64,000 nt of DNA from Gloeobacter morelensis MG652769 (GTDB taxonomy: Bacteria; Cyanobacteriota; Cyanobacteriia; Gloeobacterales; Gloeobacteraceae). The translations under genes were made by a program, and so were the position numbers. The stretch covers positions 1,736,001 through 1,800,000 of the forward strand of contig NZ_CP063845.1 in NCBI RefSeq assembly GCF_021018745.1, read 5' to 3'. Below are positions 8,301 through 16,904 of this stretch, piece by piece. The notes under the pieces were generated by a model. It was not told where the DNA came from. It did no database searches and worked only from the letters and a program-made list of their open reading frames with translations. Within the stretch, counting starts at the first letter, position 1. Each line of letters opens with the position of its first letter.

Positions 8301-9614
8301 ATGGTCGCCTTTCGCCTGCCGTTGCCCGCGCTGATCCGCAGAGAACCGTTTTCGTTTTTGCTGTATCTGGAGTGGTTGCTGTTGGGGGTCGCCCTGGTAA
8401 GCGACATCTGGCCTCCGTTGCTGCCCGTCGAGCGGGCGTTCCCGTGGCTGAAGGTGGCGATTGTGGCCGTTTATGGGGCGATGGGGCTGCGCTTACCCAC
8501 GCGCGGCATCACCAAAGGCCTTTATATTGCCGTTTCTTTTGCGCTGATCCTGCTGGCGCTGGCAGCGGAGGGGGGCCAGCGGACGTTGATCCCGTTTTTG
8601 CTGCTGCTGCTGGTGATTCGCGGTTGTTTGATATTGCCCCTGGCGGGCCGGATTACCGTCGCCGCCCTGGCCTACGCCTTTTGCGTACTGAGCACTTATT
8701 GGCGGGTGCAGGATGTCGCATTTTTCGTGCGGCCCCTGCCGCCGGGCCTGCCCCCCGGCCGGTTGTTCGGCGCCGCCGGAGCGCTGGCCGGCGCACCCCC
8801 GCCGCCATCGGGGGCGATGCCTGAGAACATCCAGGCGGTGGTACTGCACCTGACGCTCAGTGCGGCTCTGGCCTTCGGGACCGCGCTGCTGTTTGTGCTG
8901 CTGCTGGTCAATGCGATGCTTGCCGAGTACGCCAATCGCCAGAAGCTCGCCCTCGCCAACCGGCAACTGCGCGCCTATGCCCAGCGCATCGAGGATCAAG
9001 CGACGCTCCAGGAGCGTAACCGGATCGCCCGCGACATCCATGACTCGCTCGGCCATTCGCTGACCGCCCTCAACATGCAGATGGAGATGGCCCTCGCCTG
9101 GATGCCCCTCGCACCGCAGCGCGCCCAGGGCTATCTGGCCGATGCCAAACGCCTGGGCACCGCCTCGCTGCAGGCGGTGCGCCAATCGGTCTCCGCCTTG
9201 CGCTCAGACCCGCTGCACAACCGGTCGCTGGCCCAAAGCCTAGGGGAGCTGGCCGGGACTTTCGAGCAAACGACCGGTATCGCACTCGATTGCCGGGTGG
9301 CACTGGATGCGGAGCCGACCCCGGAGGTGGGAGCGGCGATCTTTCGAATCGTCCAGGAAGGACTCACCAATATCTGCAAACACAGTGGGGCGAAGGCGGT
9401 GCTTCTGGAGGTTTTTTCGCGCAGCGATGGCGTGCACCTGCTATTGGCGGACGATGGGAGCGGCTTTGCCCCCGAAGAAAACCCGAGCGGCTTTGGCCTG
9501 GAGGGCATGCGCGAGCGCGCCCTCGCCTTGGGCGCGGATCTGGCCATCGAGAGTACCCCTGGGCGTGGCTGTCACATCCGCGCCCGTTTTCCGTTGCCGG
9601 AGCTTTGCCTGTGA
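8301..9614 (+). CDS. NarL-type sensor histidine kinase (HisKA_3)
   Basis: This 437-residue kinase has an N-terminal membrane region with about six hydrophobic segments (residues about 15-215) and no obvious extracellular sensor domain. A dimerisation/phosphoacceptor segment follows with ERNRIARDIHDSLGHSL, in which H is the likely phosphorylation site, and then an HATPase domain (EGLTNICKHSGA, LADDGSGF, GFGLEGMRERALALG). This is the HisKA_3/NarX-DesK-like architecture. The stop overlaps the response regulator GTG by 4 bp, so they form one coupled system. The signal is unknown; an intramembrane sensing mode is an inference from the lack of a loop domain. Confidence 0.9.
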   Translation: MVAFRLPLPALIRREPFSFLLYLEWLLLGVALVSDIWPPLLPVERAFPWLKVAIVAVYGAMGLRLPTRGITKGLYIAVSFALILLALAAEGGQRTLIPFLLLLLVIRGCLILPLAGRITVAALAYAFCVLSTYWRVQDVAFFVRPLPPGLPPGRLFGAAGALAGAPPPPSGAMPENIQAVVLHLTLSAALAFGTALLFVLLLVNAMLAEYANRQKLALANRQLRAYAQRIEDQATLQERNRIARDIHDSLGHSLTALNMQMEMALAWMPLAPQRAQGYLADAKRLGTASLQAVRQSVSALRSDPLHNRSLAQSLGELAGTFEQTTGIALDCRVALDAEPTPEVGAAIFRIVQEGLTNICKHSGAKAVLLEVFSRSDGVHLLLADDGSGFAPEENPSGFGLEGMRERALALGADLAIESTPGRGCHIRARFPLPELCL

Positions 9615-10276
9615 TTCGCGTGCTGGTGGTGGACGACCAGAGCATCGTCCGGGAGGGACTGCGCTCGCTGCTGGAAATGGCGGGGGGCTTCGAGGTGGTA
9701 GGTGGCGCCGAGCACGGCCGCGCCGCTCTGGCGGTAATCGAAGAGTTGGCTGCCTGTGGCCGCACACCCGATGTGGTCCTGATGGACGTGCGCATGCCGG
9801 TGATGGACGGAGTCGCAGCCACACGGCTGATCGCCGAGCGCTTCTGCGGGGTAAAAGTCCTAGTACTGACAACCTTCGACGACAGCGAATATATCTCTGA
9901 AGCCCTGCGCTGCGGCGCCCTGGGCTATCTGCTCAAGGACACCCCGGTGAGCGAATTGGCCGAGGCCATCCGCCTGGTGCACAAAGGCTACAATCCGCTC
10001 GGTCCCGGTATCTTGCAAAAAGTGTTCGCCACTATCCCGGCTGCTGCCCCGGTGCGCTCCCCACCGCCGCCCGCTGCCCTGACGGCCCTGACTCCCCGCG
10101 AGCGGGAAGTCCTGGGACTGATCGCCCGGGGAGCGAGCAACGCCGAGATTGCCAGGGCGCTCTACATCTCAGAAGGAACGGTCAAGTTCCACATCACCAA
10201 GATCCTCAGCCAGCTCGGGGTGCGCGACCGCACCCAGGCGGCGATCCTGGCCAACGCCTTTACCGAGTGGCTTTAA
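9611..10276 (+). CDS. NarL/FixJ-type response regulator
   Basis: The 221-residue regulator has a receiver domain starting IRVLVVDDQSIVREGL, with the phosphoacceptor Asp in VVLMDVRMPVMDG, Thr in VLVLTTFDD and Lys in YLLKDTPVSELAEAI. An Ala/Pro linker leads to a LuxR-type HTH (LTPREREVLGLIARG, NAEIARALYISEGTVKFHI). I chose GTG 9611, which overlaps the kinase stop (GTGA). It is probably the DNA-binding output of the upstream kinase; target genes cannot be seen. Confidence 0.93.
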   Translation: MIRVLVVDDQSIVREGLRSLLEMAGGFEVVGGAEHGRAALAVIEELAACGRTPDVVLMDVRMPVMDGVAATRLIAERFCGVKVLVLTTFDDSEYISEALRCGALGYLLKDTPVSELAEAIRLVHKGYNPLGPGILQKVFATIPAAAPVRSPPPPAALTALTPREREVLGLIARGASNAEIARALYISEGTVKFHITKILSQLGVRDRTQAAILANAFTEWL

Positions 10277-10384
10277 AGGCTCCCTCCTGCAAAGGACAGG
10301 TACAGACCTGCGCATCTGACTTGGGAGGGAAGCGTCCGCCCTACCGGCTGTGCGATGTTCATGACAATCGAGTAGGGCCACACC

Positions 10385-10753
10385 ATGGAAAGCCAGAAGG
10401 ACACCACCAAAGTCGATCTCACCTCCGCCTACGAACAAGCCCAGGAACTGGCCCAACCGGCCGAGGCACCTGCCGCAACCGCCGAGCCCACGCCGCAAGC
10501 CGGTATCCTGGCGACGGACGAGGGTCTCACCGAGCAGGGCAAACTGGTGCAGAGCATGGTTGCCGGTGAGGCCGAGCAACCCGACAATCTCGGCGAAGGC
10601 CAGTCCAGCGATCTAGCCCCCGAGGCCGAAGCTGCCGAGGAGCCCGACGAAGTCGATTCACCCCTAGAGCGCTTCGGCGGGCCGAATGCCGACGAAGAGA
10701 TTCTCAATGAACCTGTCTTTGAAGAACCGCGGGAGGAGACCTCGGCGGGTTAA
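10385..10753 (+). CDS. Acidic, low-complexity hypothetical protein
   Basis: The 122-residue protein is rich in Glu, Ala, Pro and Asp, has no hydrophobic core, signal peptide or known motif, and is probably disordered and cytosolic. ATG 10385 lies about 110 bp after the response regulator with no good Shine-Dalgarno. Composition resembles the Glu/Ala-rich protein at 23072-23650, but the two cannot be aligned with confidence. No function is assigned. Confidence 0.55.
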   Translation: MESQKDTTKVDLTSAYEQAQELAQPAEAPAATAEPTPQAGILATDEGLTEQGKLVQSMVAGEAEQPDNLGEGQSSDLAPEAEAAEEPDEVDSPLERFGGPNADEEILNEPVFEEPREETSAG

Positions 10754-10826
10754 GCCCTCTCGCGGGGGCGGTATCCGCAGCGGGCAATATGGGACAATCG
10801 GTCGCAGTCTCCTGCCGAAACCGGCG

Positions 10827-11387
10827 ATGCCAGTTTTTGACTTTGGTCCCTTTCCTGCGCTTAAAACCGAGCGGTTGCTACTGCGTGAGGTGGTGCCGGG
10901 GGACGCGCAGGCCATCTTTGCCCTGCGCAGCGATTATGAGGTGACCCGCTACAACATCGGCAGAGCGTACACGGGCCTGGAGCAAGCGCGCAGCTTGATC
11001 GAAGACATCGCCGCCGGTTATGCCACCGGCAGTGAATTGCGCTGGGGAATCACTCTCGTCGGGCAGGAACGGGTGATCGGTATGGCCGGTTTCAATTACT
11101 GGTCTTCGAGGGACCGGCGCGCTTCGATCGGTTTTGATCTGGCGCGGGAATTCTGGGGGAAAGGGATCATGGCGGAGGCGCTGCAGGCAATCTTGCGGTT
11201 CGGTTTTGAATCGATGGCCCTCAACCGCATCGAAGCCGACACCAGCGCCGCCAACGCCGCCTCGATCCGGCTGTTGTCCCGGCTCGGTTTTCGCCTCGAA
11301 GGCTGCCAGCGCGAACAGTACTTCGAAGCAGGCCGCTTCCACGATCTGTTGATTTTTGCCCTGCTGTGCCGGGAGTTTGGCGCCTGA
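10827..11387 (+). CDS. GNAT-family N-acetyltransferase (RimJ/RimL-like)
   Basis: The 186-residue protein has the RimJ/RimL-type acetyltransferase layout: ALKTERLLLREVVPGDAQAIF at the start, GFDLAREFWGKGIMAEAL as the acetyl-CoA-binding A motif, and NRIEADTSAANAASIRLLSRLGF as the B motif. Such enzymes acetylate N-termini or small amines with acetyl-CoA. I chose ATG 10827 (MPVFDFGPFP), since upstream residues are Arg-rich and overlap the preceding gene. The next gene starts 2 nt after the stop. Confidence 0.88.
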   Translation: MPVFDFGPFPALKTERLLLREVVPGDAQAIFALRSDYEVTRYNIGRAYTGLEQARSLIEDIAAGYATGSELRWGITLVGQERVIGMAGFNYWSSRDRRASIGFDLAREFWGKGIMAEALQAILRFGFESMALNRIEADTSAANAASIRLLSRLGFRLEGCQREQYFEAGRFHDLLIFALLCREFGA

Positions 11388-11389
11388 GC

Positions 11390-12430
11390 ATGGAGCGTAT
11401 CCGGGGAGTCTGGCTGGCAAACGTCGGTAGCCGCGTGCTGCACTCGCGCGAAGCAATTGCCCGGGCGATGGACCTGCTTGCCCAAACCGGCTTCAACGCG
11501 GTCTTTCCTGTGGTCTGGAACAAAGGTTTCACGCTTTACCCGAGTCGGATCATGCTGGAACTGTTCGGCATCGAGATCGATCCGCTCTACGCCGAAGCGC
11601 AGCGCGACCCGCTTGCGGAAGTCATCGAAGAAGCAAGGCGGGCGGGCATCCGCATGGTGATCCCCTGGTTCGAGTACGGCTTTGCCAGTTCGCCGCGGGC
11701 CGACGGCGGCCACCTTTTGCTCACCCGGCCCGCGTGGACGGCCCGGGTGAGCGGCGGAGCGCCGCTGGTCAAAAACGGTCTGGTCTGGATGAATGCCTTC
11801 GACCCCGAAGTGCAGAATTTTGTGCTCAGCCTGATGCTGGAGGTGGCGGCGAACTACCAGATCGCGGGAGTACAGGGGGACGACCGGCTGCCGGCCCTAC
11901 CGGTAGAAGGAGGCTACGATCCGTACACGATCGGGCTGTTTCGCGAGGCCACCGGCAGTGATCCTCCCGGGTGGGCGAGTGAACCGGGTTGGGTGCAATG
12001 GCGCGCAGACAGGCTCACCGAATTTCTAGGAAGCCTATACACACAGATCAAATCTGTCCGGCCGGACTTGTTGCTTTCCCTGGCTCCGAGCGTCTACCCC
12101 TTCAGCTTGAACCACTACCTGCAGGATGTGGCCGAGTGGGCGCGGCGGGGTTGGTTCGACCTGCTCCATCCCCAGGTCTACCGCGAAAACTTCGGCAAGT
12201 ACCGGCGGGAGATCGACAGGCTCAAACGGGATTTTCCGCCCGAGGTGGCCGGTCGGATCGCACCCGGAATCGCCTTCAAGGCCAACGGTGTCGAAATCGG
12301 CGTCGAAGACCTGCGCAGGCGCATTGCCCTCAACCGCGAGCGGGGATTGGGGGGGGAAGTGTTTTTTTACTTCGACGGATTGCGGACGAACGATGGGCGA
12401 ATGGCCCAGGCTTTTCGAGACTGGATGTGA
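11390..12430 (+). CDS. Glycoside-hydrolase-like protein (GH10-like, DUF187 type)
   Basis: The 346-residue protein begins RIRGVWLANVGSRVLHSR and continues with LLAQTGFNAVFPVVWNKG and AGIRMVIPWFEYGF, the typical start of the family-10-like glycosyl hydrolase group (DUF187/FenI-like TIM barrels). Later motifs GVQGDDRLPALP, LLSLAPSVYPF and WFDLLHPQVYR fit that fold. No signal peptide is visible, so it is likely cytoplasmic or exported by another route. The ATG is 2 nt after the acetyltransferase stop, so they are probably cotranscribed. The substrate is unknown. Confidence 0.8.
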   Translation: MERIRGVWLANVGSRVLHSREAIARAMDLLAQTGFNAVFPVVWNKGFTLYPSRIMLELFGIEIDPLYAEAQRDPLAEVIEEARRAGIRMVIPWFEYGFASSPRADGGHLLLTRPAWTARVSGGAPLVKNGLVWMNAFDPEVQNFVLSLMLEVAANYQIAGVQGDDRLPALPVEGGYDPYTIGLFREATGSDPPGWASEPGWVQWRADRLTEFLGSLYTQIKSVRPDLLLSLAPSVYPFSLNHYLQDVAEWARRGWFDLLHPQVYRENFGKYRREIDRLKRDFPPEVAGRIAPGIAFKANGVEIGVEDLRRRIALNRERGLGGEVFFYFDGLRTNDGRMAQAFRDWM

Positions 12431-12562
12431 GAATTCGTAAGCATCTGCAAGTTCTTCGGACAGTCCCGCGAGCTTGAGCGCACCTTTGCTTGCACAACCT
12501 GCACACATGCCCCGGCGGCGAACTTTACAGTGGGTTTGTTCTGGTAATCGGGTATCGACAGG

Positions 12563-14101
12563 ATGGCGGCTATGGGCAAAAGGTGGGTCGCGTTCGGCTT
12601 GGGCCTGGCAGGCTCGCTCGCGGCGGCAGCGGTGGCGCAGCAGGTCCATTTGACGGCTTCGGAGCAGTCTTTGCGGCGGGCAAGGGCGGTACTCGATGCG
12701 GGGATCGAAGCGCTGGGCGGGCCGCAGGTCCTGGAGAAGAGCCGCCGCATCACCCTCAAGGAAGTGGGCCACAGCCTGAACGCCTACCAGAGCCCGAATC
12801 CGGAACCCCCTTACAGCAAAACCGCTTACGAAGAGGTGACCCTTATCGACTACGAGGGTGGCCGATTGTTCAACGAACAAAAGTCGGCTTTTCCCGGAAT
12901 TGTCGTCTGGAACCGGACGATCATCGACGGCCAGAATGGCTACAACCTGGACATGCGGGCCAAAACGGCGGTGGCGATTGCCGACCCGTCGATTGCCGCC
13001 AACCGCGCCATCGTGCGCAAATTGCCCCATTTGCTTTTGCGAGAAGCCCGCAACCGCGTCGATACCTTGCGCTGGGTCGGAGAAGACGACTTTGGGGGCC
13101 AAAAACAGCAGGTGATCACCTACGCCCGCGACGACGGCCGCCAGCTTGCCCTCTACTTCGATGCCCAGACCCGTTTGCTCACCAAGAGCGATTTTCTGTA
13201 TACCGACCCGGCGGTGGGCGACTCGCGCTCCGAATTCGTCTATCCGGGCTACCGGGAGGTAGAAGGCGTCAAAGTGCCCACCGGCCGTTCCTTCTATAAC
13301 GCCGGCGAGCCGATTCAAACGACCGAGTACACCCAGGTGCAATTCGGTCAGGCGGTGAGCGATGCCCAGGTGGCGCTCCCGGCGGGCTTCAAAAAAGCCC
13401 CCGCCCCACCCCCCGGCGCTGAGAAGCTCACCCAACTCGGCGACGGCGTCTATCTTCTCGAGAACCCGGCCCTCAACTACAACACCTTGTTCGTCGCTTT
13501 CGAGGAGTACGTCCTGGTGGTGGACGCCCCCGAACCCTTGCCCTACTCCGCCCACGCAAGCAACGTCATCGAGCGGATCAAAAAGACCGTTCCGGGCAAA
13601 CCGGTCAAATATCTGGTGCTCACCCACCACCACGCCGACCACGCCGGGGGCGTGCGCAGCTATATTGCCGAAGGCACCACGGTGGTCACCACCCCGGGTA
13701 ACCGGGGGGCGATCGAAAAGCTGATGGCCGGCCGCTACACTATTGCACCGGATGAGTTTGCCAGGAAGCCCCAACCGCTCAAACTCGAAACGATCGAAGG
13801 CAAAAAGCGGGTATTTCAAGACGGCAAGCGCATCGTCGAATTTTACGATATCGGTCCCAACCCCCATGCCCAGGAAATGGTCGTAGCCTGGCTACCCAAA
13901 GAAAAAATTCTCTTTCAGGCCGATCTCATCAACATCAATGCCAACGGGATCGTGCCTCCTGCCCAGGAGGCGACCGTCAGCTTTGCCCAGAAGCTGGCAC
14001 AATTGGGGATCGGCCCGGAGCGCATCGCCTGTGTGCACGGGCGCATGATCTCCGCGCAGGAACTGCGCGCTTCGCTAGCCCAGGCGCGTGACGCCGGTTG
14101 A
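12563..14101 (+). CDS. Secreted metallo-beta-lactamase-fold hydrolase
   Basis: The 512-residue protein starts with a signal peptide (KRWVAFGLGLAGSLAAAAVAQ). The first ~270 residues form a domain with no recognised motif. A metallo-beta-lactamase domain follows with the zinc motif THHHADHAGGV, plus later NPHAQEMVVAWLP and the closing CVHGRMI. Similar two-part proteins are annotated as MBL-fold hydrolases of unknown substrate. ATG 12572 is an alternative start 9 bp downstream. A perfect hairpin at 14140-14169 lies just after it. Confidence 0.87.
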   Translation: MAAMGKRWVAFGLGLAGSLAAAAVAQQVHLTASEQSLRRARAVLDAGIEALGGPQVLEKSRRITLKEVGHSLNAYQSPNPEPPYSKTAYEEVTLIDYEGGRLFNEQKSAFPGIVVWNRTIIDGQNGYNLDMRAKTAVAIADPSIAANRAIVRKLPHLLLREARNRVDTLRWVGEDDFGGQKQQVITYARDDGRQLALYFDAQTRLLTKSDFLYTDPAVGDSRSEFVYPGYREVEGVKVPTGRSFYNAGEPIQTTEYTQVQFGQAVSDAQVALPAGFKKAPAPPPGAEKLTQLGDGVYLLENPALNYNTLFVAFEEYVLVVDAPEPLPYSAHASNVIERIKKTVPGKPVKYLVLTHHHADHAGGVRSYIAEGTTVVTTPGNRGAIEKLMAGRYTIAPDEFARKPQPLKLETIEGKKRVFQDGKRIVEFYDIGPNPHAQEMVVAWLPKEKILFQADLININANGIVPPAQEATVSFAQKLAQLGIGPERIACVHGRMISAQELRASLAQARDAG

Positions 14102-14139
14102 AGGCCGCCCCAGGTGAGTGCTTGAGCTTGCAGGCAGTC

Positions 14140-14169
14140 GGAGCGCAGGCTTAGAAAAGCCTGCGCTCC
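14140..14169. terminator. Perfect 13-bp hairpin between convergent genes
   Basis: GGAGCGCAGGCTT (14140-14152) is followed by the tetraloop AGAA and the exact complement AAGCCTGCGCTCC (14157-14169). It lies between the convergent MBL protein and the coiled-coil gene and probably ends both transcripts. There is no long T-run on either strand. Confidence 0.65.
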
Positions 14170-14187
14170 CTGCGCGCTGCTCCGCCA

Positions 14188-14580
14188 TCAAGATCCCTGC
14201 TCCTCGCCGAACAATCGGCGCAGAATATGCCCCTGCGCTCTATAGAGATCCTCAATGCGTTCTTGATGGCGCTGCAGTTGTTCTTGCTGGGTGGAGATCT
14301 GACTCTGCTGGGTGAGCATTTGGTCCTGTTGGGCAAGCATCTGCTGTTGCATGTTTTGCATAACCGGCAGGATTTCGCCAAGGATGTTGGCCATCCGCTC
14401 AACGGCCGAGTCGGTACCAGCCAAATGCTGCAGCGTTTGGGTAAGCTGCTGGTTGAGCACCACTTGACCGGTGCGCAATTCGGTAATGAGGCCGAGTTGA
14501 TTGCCGAACTGTTGGACCAAAGCTTCTAAAACGCGCTCGATCCGCTCGATTCGATCGGGAGGTTGGCCGTTGGTAATCAT
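14188..14580 (-). CDS. Gln-rich coiled-coil hypothetical protein
   Basis: The 130-residue protein is a nearly continuous predicted coiled coil with a Gln/Met-rich middle (MQNMQQQMLAQQDQMLTQQ and TQQEQLQRHQERIEDLYR). It has no signal peptide or membrane segment. It resembles short cyanobacterial coiled-coil proteins of unknown role and may oligomerise. It lies 41 bp downstream of the dipeptidase stop on the same strand... in the order of transcription it follows that gene. Confidence 0.65.
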   Translation of the reverse strand: MITNGQPPDRIERIERVLEALVQQFGNQLGLITELRTGQVVLNQQLTQTLQHLAGTDSAVERMANILGEILPVMQNMQQQMLAQQDQMLTQQSQISTQQEQLQRHQERIEDLYRAQGHILRRLFGEEQGS

Positions 14581-14621
14581 GGGTTGTCCGGGTTAGAAGT
14601 GCACGGCGATACTCTATTCAA

Positions 14622-15275
14622 TCACTGCTGAATCTTTAACTGTGCTTGCCCGTAAATCGCCGTCGGCTGCTGCTGGTAGAACGCCCAGAGTTGATCGCCG
14701 TAGGAAAAATGCCACCACTCCTCGGGGTGTTGCTGGAAGCCCGCACTTGCCATTGCTGTAAGCAGCAGAGTGCGGCAGCGGTAGAAGCGCTTCCCGGTCT
14801 CTGTCTGATCTTTAGAATAGTGAGCTGGAAAGGAACGCTCGGAGATCTCGTCGATTTCGCCACCCATGGCAACTGGTTTTCCAGACGCAGAGGCCAGAGT
14901 CAGATCCACCGCAGCTCCGGTGCTGTGGGGTGGGGGAGTGGCCGGATCGAGGCTCGGTTCGGCCCAGAAGCGGTGCACTTGCTCGTTGAACGCCAAGCGC
15001 TGCTTGGAGGTCAATCTTTCCACGTTCAACCCGGAGCGGGCCACCAGATCGGCGAAAGTCCAGTCGACCATAAACTGCTGCACAGCGATGGGCCGGTAAG
15101 CGTCGAATACTATCAAGCGCAAGTCCGAATCGCCGACTTGAAGCCTACGTTGCGCCTCCAGCAGGCGCTGCACCACGCCCGAGCGCAGGAAAAACGGTGA
15201 AATCCGGCCGTAGGGAGCACCGAGGGCGACGTAGGGGTGAGGCTCGAAGCGCAGCAGAGCGGGCGGCAACTCCAC
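14622..15275 (-). CDS. D-alanyl-D-alanine dipeptidase (VanX/DdpX family)
   Basis: VanX-family zinc enzymes cleave D-Ala-D-Ala released from cell-wall precursors. The protein shows the family zinc-site pattern HSTGAAVD, the later EEWWHFSYGD with the catalytic Glu and third ligand, and FDAYRP upstream. The GTG at 15275 gives 217 residues, but the frame runs upstream without a stop and encodes PIVESGEPLVELP, which resembles the usual N-terminus. No ATG, GTG or TTG is present there. A CTG at 15326, overlapping the upstream panC-cmk stop as CTGA, is a possible start giving 234 residues. Confidence 0.85.
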   Translation of the reverse strand: MELPPALLRFEPHPYVALGAPYGRISPFFLRSGVVQRLLEAQRRLQVGDSDLRLIVFDAYRPIAVQQFMVDWTFADLVARSGLNVERLTSKQRLAFNEQVHRFWAEPSLDPATPPPHSTGAAVDLTLASASGKPVAMGGEIDEISERSFPAHYSKDQTETGKRFYRCRTLLLTAMASAGFQQHPEEWWHFSYGDQLWAFYQQQPTAIYGQAQLKIQQ

Positions 15276-15322
15276 CAGCGGCTCGCCGGATTCGACAATC
15301 GGTACTAGCCGGTACGCCCGAT

Positions 15323-16870
15323 TCAGACGCCGCCTCCCACTTTGTCGCGGTAGAGGGCAAGCAACCGGTCGAGGGTGTCCTGGACGGTGAAGGTGTCGGT
15401 GTTGACCTCGATGGCGTCGTCTGCCTTGCGCAAGGGGGCGTAGGCGCGGCTCATATCCTGGTTGTCGCGGCTGCGGATCTGCTCTTTGAGCACTGCGATA
15501 TCGGGTATTGGCAAACCTTTGGCCTTTAAGTCCTCTGCTCGGCGCAGCGCCCGCTCCTCGACGGAGGCGGTCAGATAAATTTTTAGCTCCGCCCGGGGAA
15601 AGACGTGGGTGCCGATGTCGCGGCCGTCAAGAATGACACCCCCCGCTTCGCCGATGCGGCGCTGCTGGGCAACCAGTTCGCTGCGCACCCCCGGATGGGA
15701 TGAAACGGCACTCACCTGCAGCGACACCGCCTCGTCGCGCACCGCCCGGGTCACTTCTTCGCCGTCTACCCACACCCGCGTGGGAAAGGCACTCTGGTAG
15801 CCGGGGGCAAGCCGGATGCGCACGGCGCGGGTCAGTGCGCTGAGCCGCTCACCGTCGAGGGGATCGATTCGCTCCTGCATGGCCCTCCAGGTGACCGCCC
15901 GGTACATCGCCCCCGTATCGATATAGAGAAACCCGAGCCGCTGGGCCAGACGGCGGGCGAGGGTGGATTTGCCCGCCCCGGCAGGTCCGTCGATGGCGAT
16001 GATCGGCCGGCGCTCGTGGTGCTGGCCGAGCACGACATTGTCGATCAGACGCGTGGAGCCGACCCGCACCGCCGCCGCCACCAGCACCGGTCCTGAAGCG
16101 TCCTGATGGGGGGTGAGCCGTTCGGGATCCACCGCCGCCACATATTCGACTTCCAGGCCCGATTCGCTTGCAAGCACGGTGCGCACGGCGCGCTCCAGCT
16201 CGCTCGCCCGCCGCTCGCCCCCTGCCCACAGATGGGCCGCTTTATCGAGGGCGCGGGGTAGGGCAAGGGCGGTGCTGCGCTGCTCGGGATTCAAGTAGAC
16301 ATTGCGGGAACTCAGGGCAAGGCCGTCCGGGTCGCGCACGGTCGGGCAGATGACGATGCGACCGCCGATATTGAGGTCGCGGCAGACGGACTGGATCACC
16401 GCCACCTGCTGGGCGTCTTTCTGGCCGAAGTAAGCGCGTACCGGCTGCACCAGGTTCATCACCTTGGCTACGACGGTAGCCACACCGCTGAAGTGGCCTG
16501 GACGCGCAAGTCCGCACATCGCTTCGGTGAGGGCCGGGTCCGGTACCACTTTGGTGCCAAAACCCGGCGGGTAGAGTTCGGACTGCGGCGGTACAAAGAC
16601 GAGATCCACCCCTTCGTGGCGGCAGAGTTCGAGATCGTCTGCCAGCGGGCGCGGGTAGCGGCTCAGGTCTTCGTTCGGGCTGAACTGGGCGGGATTGACA
16701 AAGATGCTGACCACCAGCACGGTGTTCTCGCGGCGAGCGCGGGCGAGCAGGCTGCGGTGGCCTTCATGCAGCGCCCCCATCGTCATCACCAGTCCCATCT
16801 CCACACCGGCGACCGGGGCGCGCGCCCGCCGGAACGCTTCGAGCCTGGCCACGGTTTCGACGACTTTCAC
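15323..16870 (-). CDS. panC-cmk: Bifunctional pantothenate synthetase / cytidylate kinase
   Basis: The 515-residue protein fuses two enzymes, a known cyanobacterial arrangement. Residues about 1-275 are PanC (pantoate plus beta-alanine to pantothenate): MGALHEGHRSLL, VVSIFVNPAQFSPNEDLSRYPR, RPGHFSGVATVVAKV, YFGQKDAQQ. Residues about 285-515 are Cmk (CMP/dCMP kinase): the P-loop IDGPAGAGKSTLARRLA, YIDTGAMYRAVTW and ILDGRDIGTHVFP. I chose GTG 16870 (VKVVETVARLEAF), with a G-rich stretch about 5 nt upstream; the frame further upstream overlaps thiG. It lies 34 bp after thiG in the same direction. Confidence 0.93.
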   Translation of the reverse strand: MKVVETVARLEAFRRARAPVAGVEMGLVMTMGALHEGHRSLLARARRENTVLVVSIFVNPAQFSPNEDLSRYPRPLADDLELCRHEGVDLVFVPPQSELYPPGFGTKVVPDPALTEAMCGLARPGHFSGVATVVAKVMNLVQPVRAYFGQKDAQQVAVIQSVCRDLNIGGRIVICPTVRDPDGLALSSRNVYLNPEQRSTALALPRALDKAAHLWAGGERRASELERAVRTVLASESGLEVEYVAAVDPERLTPHQDASGPVLVAAAVRVGSTRLIDNVVLGQHHERRPIIAIDGPAGAGKSTLARRLAQRLGFLYIDTGAMYRAVTWRAMQERIDPLDGERLSALTRAVRIRLAPGYQSAFPTRVWVDGEEVTRAVRDEAVSLQVSAVSSHPGVRSELVAQQRRIGEAGGVILDGRDIGTHVFPRAELKIYLTASVEERALRRAEDLKAKGLPIPDIAVLKEQIRSRDNQDMSRAYAPLRKADDAIEVNTDTFTVQDTLDRLLALYRDKVGGGV

Positions 16871-16904
16871 AGCGTTCCCCCCCGACCCGACGGCATCCGT
16901 AAGC

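Noticed and set aside
12035-13867. A 610-codon minus-strand frame opposite the MBL and glycoside-hydrolase-like genes
   Set aside because: It overlaps two well-supported genes in full and has no family motif; composition-driven open frame.
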